A model generated the notes under the pieces. The model worked only from the letters and a program-made list of their open reading frames with translations. It was not told where the DNA came from and did no database searches. DNA of 64,000 bases from Tenrec ecaudatus (Eukaryota > Chordata > Mammalia > Afrosoricida > Tenrecidae). Location: the NCBI RefSeq assembly GCF_050624435.1, contig NC_134538.1, positions 126,028,937 through 126,092,936 on the forward strand, given 5' to 3'. Position numbers and translations under genes: made by a program. Positions 11,633 through 23,800 of the stretch are shown here, piece by piece (position 1 is the stretch's first letter; each line of letters begins with the position of its first letter).

Positions 11633-12464
11633 GGGGCACGTGTGTATATTCTATACAGGGATACAGGACAGTACTGCCTGATGGTGATGTCACCTGCATA
11701 TTGTTTTGTACGATTTCTTTTGCTTAAGCTACTGATATCAGTGGAATTCATTCCTAGACTGATACTGCCTGAAGTAAGTCAGAGCATCAACATGTGGTTT
11801 CATGTTTTATTAGCACCCAAACAGACAACAAAAGAAAAAGTCCCCAAACAGAGACAAACTCCCTGTCATTGGTTGAATGAGGATTCAAAGCAGTAATTCT
11901 GGAATCTATGTCAAAGGTGGAAGTATCAACTGACAACAAAAGCTCAACAGTTAATGTGTGTAAACAGACACCAGAAACATTTTCTAAATGACTTTTTGGT
12001 TAGCAACTGAGCAGTAAATCTTTAATGTCACTGGAGGATTCTATTAATATCTTCTAGCTGGGAGAATTGAGCTATTAAAGAGTTAAATGTCTTACTTAAG
12101 GTCACACTGTTGACAAGTGTTCAGAGCAAAGATCTAACTACTCTGGGGCACTCTGATCCAGAACCCATGCTCTTGAACACTTCCTGCATCCCCAGGGGGT
12201 CAAAGTTTCCATGGAACTGTGGAACCAACTCAGAATCACACCGCTGACATGAAAGCTGTGAGGCAGGCTATCAATATAAACTGGAGCAGGAGAAAAGCAA
12301 GATTCTATGGGTCAAATCTGGAGAGTAGATTATGTAATAGATATCATGATCTGGAAAGGCACATTTTGTGAGAAAACAACAATTGGGAAATCTTAGAAAC
12401 TCTGAAATATCCATAAGGCAGTCTCAGAATAAATGAACCAAACAATTTAGTAGGAAATGGTTTA
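11633..12464. other. Unassigned sequence with a MIR-like trace
   Basis: No gene is recognised. Around 12060-12185 the order 'cttaaggtcacactgttgac', 'gatctaac', 'ccagaacccatgctcttgaac' resembles an antisense MIR core ('aaggtcacacagctagtaag...'), at a low identity that fits an ancient SINE. Confidence 0.45.
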
Positions 12465-12735
12465 AAGTATCAATCAACGGTAAAGAGAATCAATTTCACC
12501 TTGGTGCAAAATATGTCCTCATGCAAGAGGTCCAGTGGTTATATTGCAGTGTGCCGGGGATCCTAAACTCTTGCAAGTGGCCATCAAAGTGCACCAATGG
12601 GTCTTCATTCACTTGGACCAACGGAGGACAAAGGCGACTCAGCAATAGGAGGAAGTTATGGAATGAGTGGCTAATTGCTTCCATGAACAACTTCCACCTT
12701 TGCCATGAGACCAGAAGAACCGGACAGTTCTTTAC
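12465..12735 (+). mobile_element. Older afrotherian LINE-1 3' UTR fragment
   Basis: The series 'atgtcctcatgcaagaggtccagtgg', 'ctcttgcaagtggccatc' and 'gagaccagaagaac' is the pattern I associate with L1 3' UTRs of elephant-type L1 subfamilies. It is recognised from memory only and would need a Repbase/Dfam match. Confidence 0.5.
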
Positions 12736-12889
12736 TGAATTAAACATTAGAGAATATTTTCATCAAAGGTTTGATAGAGAAATGAGGATCAAAAGAGGGA
12801 AAATTCAGAACCAAACTTCAACTTCTCATCTACTCCAGACTTTCTTGAGTGATGGAAGCCAGATGAACTCCTGAAATTATTGTCCTTTA

Positions 12890-13892
12890 AACTTTAAACC
12901 AAAAACCTCCCCTTCAGTCTTCGTAAACGCCCTCTTGACTTGCTCTTGTATGGTCAAGAGACAGACCCACCACTCTCCCGGGGCTATAGTGTGAGTGCTG
13001 TAATCTGTAGTACATTCTTCTGGGGAGGGGGTCACTGCTCCCTGCTGGTATGTTGCCCTTAAGGCTTGGCACACAGGGATGAGGTCTGGCCCCTCTCTTT
13101 CCGGAGGAGACATACACAATACACTCCCCACGGGTGGATTAGTGCCGTTTCCCTACCCCCCTCAGTTTTTTCCCTACCCCTCCTTTTTAGTTGGATGCCA
13201 TACGCATATCCCTGGGTCGGGTCTGACCCCTGACAGAGTGTCTGGACCTTGACCTGGGAGTCATTCATTAAGTAGCTTACCCTCTGTGACCACTGTGCGT
13301 TTTGAGCTTACCTCAGTGGCCTCATGTCAGACTTGTCCCGATGTGCTTGGCTAACTTTGCTTAGCATAATTTCCTCCAACTCTTCCCATGAGATCATGTG
13401 CTTCATGAGATCGCCACTGCTTTGTAGGGCTGCATAGTACCCCATGGTACATGTATACCAGAGTTTTTAAATCCATTCTTCAGCTGATAGAAATTGTTTC
13501 TTTCCAATTCTTTGTTATCGTGAACCACACGGCAATGAACATCGGTGCGTAGGTGTCTAGTTTTGGCCTGTTTCTGTCTCCTTGGGGTCTATGCCAAGAA
13601 AGGGGATTGCTGGGTCATATGGTAGCTCCATTTCCATTTGTTTGAAGTATTGCCAGATGGATTTCCACAGCGGCTGCACATCCCTACGGGTCCACCAGCA
13701 GTGGATGAGAGCTCCTATCTCACCACACTCCTTCTAGCACGTGTTGCTTTCTGAGTTTTTGAATCGGGCTATCTTGGAGGGTGGTAGGTGGTTATCTCAC
13801 AGTTGCCTTAATTTGCGTTTCCCTTATGGCTAATGATTGGGAACATTTTCTCACGTTTGTTGTCCATTTGGATTTCTGCCTGCCGACTAGGT
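12890..13892 (-). mobile_element. LINE-1: degenerate ORF2 C-terminus plus start of 3' UTR, antisense
   Basis: 13260-13892 aligns with the intact L1 ORF2 end at 39182-39740, for example 'ctcttcccatgagatcatgtg', 'gctgcatagtaccccatgg', 'ccagcagtggatgagagc' and 'tatggctaatgattggga'. 12890-13260 aligns with the first part of the 3' UTR. Frameshifts interrupt the frame. It stops sharply at about 13892, where RTE sequence begins, so one LINE was inserted next to or into the other. Confidence 0.75.
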
Positions 13893-15390
13893 CTTTTTTG
13901 GTACAATGACTCTGTGTATTCCCTCCATCTTTTTTTTTTTTGATGTTTCCTGTATCATTCAGTATTTTCAATCTTTCAATATTGCAACTCGAAGCTTGAA
14001 TATTTTCTTGACCTCCTTCCACTTTGCATATGTTGAGTGTTCGCTTTTGGCTTTTTGGATATGTTCGCTTTTGGCTTTCTAATTCCAGGTCTTTGCACAT
14101 TTCCTTGTAATATTTGGCTTTGTCTTCTCAAGCTGCCTGTTGAAATTTTCTGTTCAGCATTTTGCCTTCATCATTTCTCCCATTTTCTTTAGCTACTCTA
14201 CCATTAACAGAAATTTTCAGAATGTCTTCTGCCATTCACTTTGGTCTTTTCTTTCTTTTCCGTCTTTTTAACGACCTTGTGCTTTCTTCATAAATGATGG
14301 TCTTGATGTCCTTCCACAGATGATCAGGTCTTCTGTCGTTAGTGTTCAGTGCTTCAAATCTGTTCTTGAGATGTTCGCAAAAGTCAGATAGGATTGGCTC
14401 AAGGTTGTGTTTTGACTCTTACGAACCAGCTTCAACCTGAATTTACATATGTGCAATTGACAGTCGATCTCTGTGGTTTCAGCTGCTAATAATGAACTGA
14501 GATATCCTGCATCTCTTCCCATAGATGATTTCTTGATCTATGGGAAGACTTGATTTCTGTGTGTTCCATCTGGAGAAGTCCACACAGAAAGCAGTAGCCT
14601 TTGGTGTGGCTGTAAAAATGGTATTTGCCATGAACAAGTCATTGGTCTAAAAAAATTCTCCCATGCGATCCCCAGCTTCATTTGTATCAGCAAGACCATA
14701 CTTTCCCACTACGGTTCCTTCCTGTTTCCAACTTTAGCATTCCAGTCACAACTTTCAATACTTCTTGATTGCATGTTTGATCAGCTTCCAACTAAAGTAG
14801 ATGATAGAATTCTTCAATTTTTCATAACTAGCTTTTGTGGTTGATGCATATATTTGAATAATAGCTATATTGGTTGGATTTCCTAGAAGGCAAATAGATA
14901 TAATTCTCTCACAGATAGCATTGTACTTCATGATTGATTTTTCAATGTCTTTTTTGAAAATGAATGTCACACCATTCCTCTTGATTGGGTCATTCCTGGC
15001 AGAGTAAATTATGTGGTTTTCTGATTCCAAATGTTCAGTGCTCATTTCAGATCACTAATGCCTAGGCTATTAATCTTTATCCGTTCCATTTCATTTTTGA
15101 CCACTTCCGATTCTCCTAGGTCCTCACTTCACGCATTTCAAGTTGCAATCATTAGCAGACTTTTGCAGCTATTTCTCCTTGAGTTGTGCCCCCTTAGTAA
15201 CTAACGATCTCAGAGGCTCCCCTCCCACAGGATTTGCCCTCCCCCACACAACCAGGCTGACTCCATTCTGAGAAATCAGCTCCTCTTCACTCACATTATG
15301 AGTGCCCTCTGACCCCGGGAGCCCATCCTCCAGCACTATCTCCGGCAGTGTTCTGCTTCCTTGTATGCAGCTGTCATAAAGTCCACTGTT
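13893..15390 (-). mobile_element. RTE/BovB-type LINE, 5' half, antisense
   Basis: In the minus direction this runs from an RTE leader (about 15390-15170, a diverged version of 54960-55250) through the endonuclease region (15050-14700, e.g. 'gtcttgctgatacaaatgaagctgg' equivalents) to the linker before the RT core (13893-14400). Fragments of frame remain, e.g. 'NGVTFIFKKDIEKSIMKYNA' around 14940-15000, which fits an RTE endonuclease. Several stops and indels are present. Confidence 0.7.
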
Positions 15391-16339
15391 TACTTTCACT
15401 TTTTCGTATTAACTTATAAGCAATCTGAGCATCTGATCAGAGGACAGGCTAAAAAGGTCAACTGCAATGACAAAGTCAAAAGCTGACTGAAGGTTGAGAC
15501 AAATGACAAGGGGCAGGTAAGGTGTTGATTCATCAGAACTGGTTAATAAAACGAAAGACACTTCAGTATCTCTTGTTTAAAGTAGGAAAAAGAAACATAC
15601 CCATCATTACCTATTTGCCCTAAAATCCAGCGCCCCAGATCTCTTGCCAACTAGGCCACAGAGTGGCTTCAACAATGGAGGCACTGGAGAGAGGAGAGCA
15701 TAAGCCCAGCTAATTTTCTCTCTCCAACTCCACTTTTCAACAGTAATTTATCCCCTGAGGGATTAGACATTTCCTTCTGTGACCCCTGGCTCCACTAAAC
15801 AGCCTTGGCTGTGAGGCCGTGTTTCTCCACCCCTGGGGTTAGGCGCATTTTCCTGACGCCATTCATTTCTAGTTGGTTACTCATCTATTACTTGCTCTCT
15901 TGGCTCTTCCATCATCTATGTAACTCTTTAAAATACCCATGTTGACTCTTTTTTTGCTAGCTGGACACTGATGGGAATTTATCAAGATAGGAATTTAGTA
16001 ATGCTAGCATATAAGGGGAGAAAAAAGATGGTGGTAGTAAAATACATTCTGTTGCCATACAATAAGTCATGAGGGTGTCGAAAATGGGCAAGTTAGCAAA
16101 CTTCAATATGGTTTATTACTTGGAATTAACCATATATCCCTTGGATAACAACAAAAGAATTTTAAAAAACCGAAGCAGGTAGAAGTGTGAAGGAGTGGTT
16201 TGTGAAGGAGGTAGGAGAATCCCCCCCCCCCCCCACCCGAGAAGCCCTTTTTGTTACTTAAGTTCTGTGGTTTCTTTTTAAAAAGTCATATATATTGCTC
16301 ACATTAAAATGCTTTCAGTCCATATATATGTGTGTATAT
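15391..16339. other. Unassigned sequence with a C14 homopolymer
   Basis: No gene or recognisable transposon is seen. A run of 14 C residues occupies 16221-16234, then 'acccgagaa'. Confidence 0.5.
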
Positions 16340-16510
16340 ATGAAATCCTTGGTGGCATAATGGATTATACAGTGGATAGCTAGCTGCAAGGTAGACAGTT
16401 CAAACTCACGTCTCCCTGGGGGAAAGATGAGACTTTCTGCCTCCACAAAGGTTAACAGCCTAGGGAGCCATTCTACTCTGCCCTCTAGGGTTAAATCAAA
16501 TCTGACTAAT
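16340..16510 (+). mobile_element. tRNA-derived SINE (AfroSINE/tenrec type)
   Basis: Sense SINE: 'aaatccttggtggcataatgg' is the A-box region and 'gacagttcaaactca' the B-box region. It continues with 'tgggggaaagatgagactttctgc' and 'gggttaaatcaaatctgac'. Confidence 0.75.
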
Positions 16511-16514
16511 AGCA

Positions 16515-16678
16515 ACACTTGAAGACAGAATAGAACTCCTCCTTTGGGTTTCTAAGGATACAAATCTTCAGGAGTAGAAAGCCTCATCTTTCTCCTATGG
16601 AGAAACTGATGGGTTCAAACTGTTGGCCTTGTAATTAGCAGCCCTATGCATAATCCACTACACCAGCAGAGCTCCCAT
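16515..16678 (-). mobile_element. tRNA-derived SINE, antisense
   Basis: Antisense SINE directly after the previous one: 'ggagtagaaagcctcatctttctcc', 'ggttcaaactgttggcctt' (B box) and 'ccactacaccagcagagctcc' (A box). The pair forms a head-to-head inverted arrangement that could fold into a hairpin. Confidence 0.75.
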
Positions 16679-16699
16679 GGATACAATTAAATATATTTA

Positions 16700-16924
16700 T
16701 AAACCAAATAACTCACTGCCATCGAGTCATTTCTAACTCACAGCCACCCTGTAGGACAGGGTAGAACTGCCCTGGTAGAATTGCCCTTGTGGATTTCCAA
16801 AGACAGTAATTCTTCATGGGAGTAGAAAGCCTCATCTTTCTCCTGAGGAGTTCTGGTGCTTTTGAACTGCTAACCTTGCAGTGAATAACCCAGGGAGTAA
16901 CCACTCTATGACCAGGGCTCCTTA
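16700..16924 (-). mobile_element. tRNA-derived SINE with full tail, antisense
   Basis: Begins with the tail 'cactgccatcgagtcatttc', then 'gacagggtagaactgccc' and 'ggagtagaaagcctcatc', and ends with 'aaccactctatgaccagggctcctt', the reverse complement of the 'aaggagccctggt' head. This is one of the better preserved AfroSINEs here. Confidence 0.8.
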
Positions 16925-16925
16925 A

Positions 16926-16966
<41 letters not shown>
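16926..16966 (+). repeat. (TG)n microsatellite
   Basis: About 20 uninterrupted TG dinucleotides directly abut the head of the SINE at 16700-16924. Confidence 0.95.
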
Positions 16967-16968
<2 letters not shown>

Positions 16969-17044
16969 CAAAATGGTTTCAATGAAAAGGAATGAAAATA
17001 CTCAGTGTAGGCAAGAATATGAATTATCTAGAACTCTCTTACAC

Positions 17045-18440
17045 AAGTGTCATTATCGCCTATTCTAAGAAGCATCCTGTCTACACTTCCTGTCAGATAT
17101 ATTTGGCTTTTGGACGTCCATGGCGCTTTCAATATTCTTCACCAACAGTATGATTCAAATACATCAGTGTTTCTGTGGTCTCCCTCATTCATTGTGCAAC
17201 TTTCACATGTGTATGAGCTGATTAAAAATGCCCCGGTTTACATGAGGTGCACTCACTTTAGTGCCCCAAATGATAGCTTTGCTCTATTAACATTTTAGAA
17301 GTCTCAGTCAGCAGATTTGCCCAATGCAATATTTCATTTCTACGCTGCTGTTTCCACAAGCATTAATTATGAATCTAAATAAAATACAAACCTTGACAAC
17401 TTTGATCTTTTTTCTGTTTATCATGTTGCTGTCTGTTGATCCAGTTATGAGGGTTTGGGTTTTCTTTACGTTGAGGGATAGACCACACTGAAGACTGTAC
17501 TCTGTGATACTCCTCAGCAACTGCTTCCAATGCTCTTGGCTTTCAGCAAGCAAGGTTGGGTCCCCTGCATATTGCAGGTGGTTAATGGGGTTTCATTGGA
17601 GTTCGATTCTCTGCTCAGCATACAGACTGATTAAGGATGGTGAAAGGACACAACATTGACACGGGTTTTTCTGATCTTAAACTATGCACTATCCCTTTGC
17701 TTGGCTGAAATGACTGCTTTTTAAGTCTATGTACAGCTGTCACATGAACACAATTAAGTGCTCTGGAATTCCCAGTCTTAATGTTATCCGTAGACTGTTA
17801 TGATCCACACAATTGAAGGCCTTTGCATCGGCAACAAAACACAAGTAAATATCTTTTGGGATTCTCTGCTTCTAGCCATGATCCATCTGACCCAAGTAAT
17901 ATCCCTTCTTTCATATGCTCTTCTGAATCCACCGTGGATTTTTCACAGCTCCTTGCTGACGCACTGTTGCAACCATTTAAAAATTATCTTTAGTAAAGTT
18001 TTACTTGCATATGACATTAATGATATTGCTTGAAAATCTCCAGTCTGTTGGGTTACTTGTCTTTGAAATGGGCACAAATATGGGTCTCTTCTAGTAGGTT
18101 GCTCGGTGGCTGTCTTCAACTTTCTTAGCATACATCAGTGGGTGCTTCGAATGCTTCTTAGCTTGTTAAAAAATTTTCATTGGTATTGTCAATTCCTGGA
18201 GCCTTGGGGTTTTTATTTTGCTTTGTTTTGTGTTTTGTTAATGCCATCAGTGAACCTTGGGTTTCTTCCTTCAATACCATCGCTCTTGAGCATGTGATCT
18301 TTCTTGAAATGGTTGAATATTGACCAGTTGTCTTGGGTACAGTGCATTCAATATTTTGCCCACAGAATCCTTCAATATTGCAACCCGAGCTTCTTCTTGT
18401 AGAGTGTACACCACCCACCAATACATACATATGTTCGCCC
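17045..18440 (-). mobile_element. RTE/BovB-type LINE, reverse transcriptase region and 3' part, antisense
   Basis: Minus-strand translation of 17308-17553 has 'HWKQLLRSITEYSLQCGLSL' followed by 'NVKKTQ', an RTE-type RT motif in the 'LNxKKTK' region. 17940-18000 carries the equivalent of 'IKWLQQ' and the 'PEIQ' area. The Y-DD box region is damaged. The order from 18440 down to 17045 is linker, RT, thumb, so it is a long but dead copy lacking its 5' part and its extreme tail. Confidence 0.75.
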
Positions 18441-18494
18441 AAATACATCTTCTACATGTTCACTTACAATTTATTCTTGAGTTTTTCAAATTAG

Positions 18495-18910
18495 AATCTA
18501 GCCAATTGGAGTTAAATAAATATGTTGTGGAATATTCCCCAAAAGGTTATCTATACACAATGATAGTCAATGATCTGAAACTACATGCAACAATACAGAT
18601 GAATCTAACAAACATAATTTTTAGTGAAGGAGCTAGACACATGACCCAGAATTCCATTTATACAAAAATCTACAAGTAAGCAAAATAGCCTAGGCTGTAA
18701 GAAGTCGAGGTAACGATCATGTCAGAAGTTGGGTAGCAGCTGTCATGGGCTTTAGGGGCAATGTCTGGTCAACTGGTAATATTCTGCTTATAACTATTAT
18801 ATATTTTTAATCTGAGTACTGGTTTCCAAAAATGTTTTATATTATCAAGCTGTATATATACTTATATGTATAATAATATACTTTTATATGTATATCATAC
18901 TCCAACCACT
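18495..18910 (+). mobile_element. Ancient LINE-1 (L1M type) fragment
   Basis: 'ctgaaactacatgcaacaatacagatgaatctaacaaacata' and 'gaattccatttatacaaaaatctacaa' match the pattern at the end of ORF2 and 3' UTR of old mammalian L1M elements. The AT-rich remainder (18780-18910) is probably its decayed 3' part. Confidence 0.6.
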
Positions 18911-20010
18911 TTTTAAATCTGTGAAACCCTAAGCCCTACCCATTCTTGCTGTACACTGTTAATCATTTAAACAAAGAAAATGTGCTTCTAAAAATTCTAG
19001 AAGACCAACAATTACTCTAAAACAAAGATGAGAAGGCATGGAAGCAGGAAAACTAAATTACTGAAAACTAAAACCAACCAGAATAGAAATAATGAGATCA
19101 GCAACACATTGTGGAAAATGTAACCAATTGTCACTGAACAATTTGTGTAAAAATTGTTAAATGGGAACTTAATTTGCTGTGAGCTTTCAACACACACATT
19201 TTATATCCTAGACAAGAGAAATCTCATACACTCACATTTTACACAGAAATTTCACAATTTGGGAAAAACTCAATGTTTCTGTACTTTTGGAAACAAGTCA
19301 TTTTGATTCCAGTAGAACATTTATCCAGGATTTGCTGGTTAGTCATAGTGTTTGGTATTATTAGGATCTTCACTCAACTGGGCTTCAGGGACATTTATTG
19401 TTTTATAAGCCATGGTTTAGAGTGGCATTTGCTAAGAATGTTGACAATGAGAAATCATTGATTTTCTGAAATTTGACATCAAGCTCAATTTTGAGCTTCA
19501 TGCTTCTGGATAGCTTCCATCTAAAAGTTTTTCCAGGAAATCCTTGTGTCAACCCCAGATTCGGCAAATTCAGCTTGCTCGCCAAGTGAGAATGTGTTCT
19601 GTTATTCTGTGTGCTAAGACAGAACTAGAGCTAAATTACAGGCTTTCTTGCCCCATTCTAAACCTGAGTATGACAGTGCTTCAGATATGAGGGTATTTTT
19701 ACTTTAGTAATAATTGTTTGAAACGGAGCCATCCCTTGTAGTCTTGTTTCCTTTTACACAAAAAGTACAAACCTCATAAAACTAATTCTAACTTGGATGT
19801 AAAATGACTTGGTTCTTATAAGCAACACTTACTGAACTTATTAAAAGTGAAAATTATGTGCAAAAATATTGCAAGCTCCTAGATCAATCATTTTCATCTA
19901 CTGCTTCTATAAACACTGGGATAATTTTAAACACAGTAACAACGTCTTTTAAATCTCTCTCAGAGATAGGATGAAAGGTCAAAATATTGAGAAAAATTTT
20001 AACAGTGAAA
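18911..20010. other. Unassigned AT-rich sequence
   Basis: No gene, RNA gene or identifiable repeat was recognised. ORFs are 62 codons or shorter and unremarkable. Confidence 0.5.
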
Positions 20011-20020
20011 ACTGTCTAGT

Positions 20021-20263
20021 CAACAGAGAAGTGGGTGGAGGGAGGCGTCAGGCGGGATAAGACATGACAAAATAATAGTAATTTGTAAATTATCAAGGGT
20101 TTGTGAGGTAGGGGGAAAATGAGGAGCTGATACCAAGGGCTCAAGTAGAAAGGAAATCTTTTGAGAATGACGGCGGCAACAAATGTACAAAAGTGCTTGA
20201 CACAATGGATGTATGCATGGATTATGATTGGTATGAGCCCCCCAAAAAATGAATTAAAAAAAC
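20021..20263 (+). mobile_element. Short LINE-1 3' end with target-site duplication
   Basis: A 243-bp L1 end running from 'caacagagaagtgggtgg' through 'gaggagctgataccaagggc' and 'gtgcttgacacaatgg' to 'gccccccaaaaaatgaattaaaaaa', in which the AATAAA is mutated. The sequence ctgtctagt flanks it at 20012-20020 and 20264-20272. Confidence 0.85.
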
Positions 20264-20272
20264 CTGTCTAGT

Positions 20273-20845
20273 AAAGCAACATAATCCAAACCTTCGGTAG
20301 TTTATAATGTATACAGATGTTTCTGTTTTCAATTGATTTTACCCACAAATTACCTTCTGTCAGCTTAAAAAGTATATAGATGCTTCCATGTTTTCAATTA
20401 ATTTTACCCACAGATTACCTTCAGTCATTTAGCTTTCCCAAACTACAGTCAATTCTCAGGATACTGAAAGGCTGGGGACCGAAACTCCCAAGTGACCACA
20501 CTGGCATATAGAATTATTCTCAGCACACATACCTCCGGTGATAGCATTTATTAAGAACTTCCTGTGGATCCCTTTCCCTCCCTATAGCAGCCAACACTTC
20601 ATTGTACCAACCACAGTAGATAAATGAGGCTAAAGCACAGAGCATTTTTAAAACTTAAGGAGCTCACTCCTGGGCACGGTCCCTCCAAAGGTAGTCCATT
20701 ATGCTGCCTTCAATGAGAGAGCCCTGGTGGTGTAGGGGTGCAGCCCAAGGGTAAAGTAAGATGTCTTTCCATCCACAAACATAAAGATTCCATTTTGAAA
20801 CCTTTGGCATCATTAGAATGACTAGACACGGTGTATTCTCTAAAA
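20273..20845. other. Unassigned sequence with a SINE head scrap
   Basis: Contains two similar AT-rich blocks (20295-20360 and 20370-20430: 'gatgtttctgttttcaattgattttacccaca' and 'gatgcttccatgttttcaattaattttaccca'), a local direct duplication of about 75 bp. At 20714-20745 lies a SINE head remnant ('gagccctggtggtgtagggg'). Confidence 0.55.
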
Positions 20846-20851
20846 TTTATT
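20846..20851 (-). terminator. Candidate distal poly(A) signal of CCDC71L
   Basis: AATAAA on the minus strand (tttatt on plus). It is the last canonical hexamer before interspersed repeats resume at about 20745, and would give a 3' UTR of about 3.5 kb. Other minus-strand AATAAA hexamers lie at 22313-22318, 23365-23370 and 23390-23395 and could give shorter forms. Choice of this one is inference. Confidence 0.4.
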
Positions 20852-23800
20852 TACAGGTAATAAGTTAAAAAGCAAAGTACAACCAGATTGGAAATTTAAT
20901 CATATGCACATCAAACTGGCCAGGGAAAACCACTTCGGTTCCACTACAAACAATTGCCTTCTAATGCACTTAAGACATAAGTCTATCAAAAAAATATCTT
21001 AAACACACCAAGAAAGTAAATGTTATGTATATATTTCATTAAAAACTAACAATTTAAAGAGTGCCGTGGCAACCCTTGAAACAACAAAACTTTTGAGTTC
21101 AAAATTGCTGACTTTTTTTTTCTGTATTCAAACATTTTAAAAGCTTCTTAACTGAAGTTTTCAGAAAAATAGTATTATCATTTGCACACAGCAAATGAAC
21201 AGATGTCAGCCACCAGCTTAAGTCACACTTGTTCGACCTTAGACAGAATAAATACACACCACAACAGCAACACGTTGCACTATCAACAATGGCGTTGCCC
21301 TCAACCAACAGGATGCCGGTGGTTTCCCTAAGACAAAGACTGGCACTGGTTGACAGAAGGAGGTAAACGATGACAGTGGGCGTCGGGAAAGGTGGGCTGA
21401 GGTGCCGGTCACCACATTTAGGCACTCAAGAATGTCAAGTTAAGTAAGCACACAGCAAGGTGCTAATACATGGTCTCGCGGCCTTCCCCGACTTGTGCCA
21501 TGTGAGATGAAGAAGGCGAGAGAATGAAGACAGACCATGGATTTCTTTACAAACCGTACACAGGCTAAGCCACTTGAGGACAGGAAACGGATGCCTCGCC
21601 ATCAAGGCCACTGTGCCAAGTTTCCTTTCACCTTCTGTCCAAAGTACCCATGCGATACTTTTCACTTGGACTAGTAATGTACTCAACTCTATGCGCTGTG
21701 GCTTCACATTTTAGAAACTGTAGCATAGGTTCTGTGAAAGAAAACTTGCCGAAAACACTTGTTGGTTTTGTTTTACATCTTGAAATGGCATGTTTTTTTG
21801 TTTTTTTTTTCGTTTTTCAACAAAACAGATAAACAACACACTGAATTTAGGTTCAGCAATCTGGTGCAAACTGTAATCAGACAACCCAAATAATCCCAAT
21901 AATTGTGTGAGTTCAAGTGCACTGAAAATAAAAAGATCGGAGAAGGGAAGATGTTGAGAGTCTGTCCACGTAATGCATGGTGTCTGGTTTTAGTCTTGTG
22001 CTGAGCAACTTTACTCTCCCAGTTAAGTCTAATTTTAAAATCCTCTGGGAAACTAGCTAGCGAAACTGCCTGTTGAAATTACATTCTAATATGGCCATAG
22101 GATTTTTTAATCATATAAAACTATATACAATAGTGAAGTGATACAAATACGTATTTCTTCCAGGTGCTACTTAGCTATAAAAGTTAGCAATATAGTTTAG
22201 GGATGAAAACTCTTATGTATCTGAAAGACAATTGGCAATGGAAGCTAATAACCAAAAGAATATATGTAAGCTTCCTATCACACAAATATTATTTAACACT
22301 CTCCTATTGAATTTTATTATACTCATGTGACAGTGTCTGTAACAATGCATGATCACTGAGTAGTGAATAAATGACTATGAGGCTTAATGGGGAACTGGCA
22401 TAAAGTCATATATATGTACGTGTGTGTATATATATATGTTTGTTTTCTTATAAAAACAAGAACACTGAAATTAAAGTCACAAACTCCTGCTACGAACTAT
22501 TAAGCTTAAAAGATTCATGTAGGAAAGCTATGCCATTTGAATTCTGGGAACACAAGAGTCAAAACGGCAACTCTCATTATTTTTCTAAAAAGCTGCCAAG
22601 CAGAGATAAACCTCAGTTTGTGAATTTCACATGCCAAGTTCCAGCCTGGTATGGTCTTCCATGGCAGAATACTTAAATTGGAAAGGAGAGTGGTACAAAA
22701 CGCTACTTGACCCTTTAGGTATTGCAGTAAACGCTGTTTGTGGCCCCATGGCTCAAAACCATTAAGTCTTGCTGCCACCAATGACCAAAGGCACTTGGAT
22801 AATCAAGAATGCCACACTGGGCCATACGGTATACACACGATGGTAACAGTAAAAGAAGGGTCGGTACTCTGCAGCTCGCCTGCTCGATTCCTGTGGTCTT
22901 CAGCTGTCAAACCAAGATCTGCAACCACGAACATAATTACGAATGGAAAGAAGGCTGAAAAGGGGAATTCGTGGAACAAAAATGCCAATCAACGGCCGTG
23001 AGGTTGACAAAGGTGATGGGCTATCCGTCTGGACATTTCTTGTTATCCAACAACCAAAACAAGGAAGGAATGCAAAGGGGATCTACTTTGTCCGAAGAAA
23101 GCTCAACCAGTTATTTGATTCCAAGAAATGTCTCCACCCCTCTAGATCGTCATTAGTTCTGAGAATTACACTGGGTATTCTGTTTGCCATTTTAAACACG
23201 AGGTTTACACACATTCATTTTTCCTCTGCGACTCCCATTTGGAAATAAATCATCCTTGAAATATTGCTGGATTCGCACTTGGGCCATTACACGGGATGCC
23301 ATATCCTCTCCAAATTGATTCCACTCATCTCTGTAAGCAACACCCAGTTCGTTCCAACTCATTCTTTATTTTATCACAAGCTTTGTGGTTTTATTCAAAA
23401 GAATTTAACAAGTCAATTTATCCTAAGCTTTATAGTACTCCACCATTTTCCTTAGAAGCTCAGTCAATATAAACATTAAATGTCAATATAAAATCTTTAA
23501 AAACACCTTAAAAATGGGTTAAACAGTTATACGTTCCATCTCATTGTAATCACTGAGCCCATGAAATTCAAAGCCCCAGAAATCCTTGCACTAGTAACAG
23601 TCATAGCCTGAACCTCTTAAAAAATATCCTTGGTCAAAGCTTTGGAATCCAGTTGAATTTAGGGAACGAGTGGGATTCAGAATACCCTGAGCACTAACTA
23701 GTGCAACGACACAAAACATTTTCGAGCTTTCGTCCAAAGAGAGGGGGTGGCAGTCCAAAGGAGGGGCATGGGGGTGGCGGGGGAAGGCGGTAAAGGCAAA

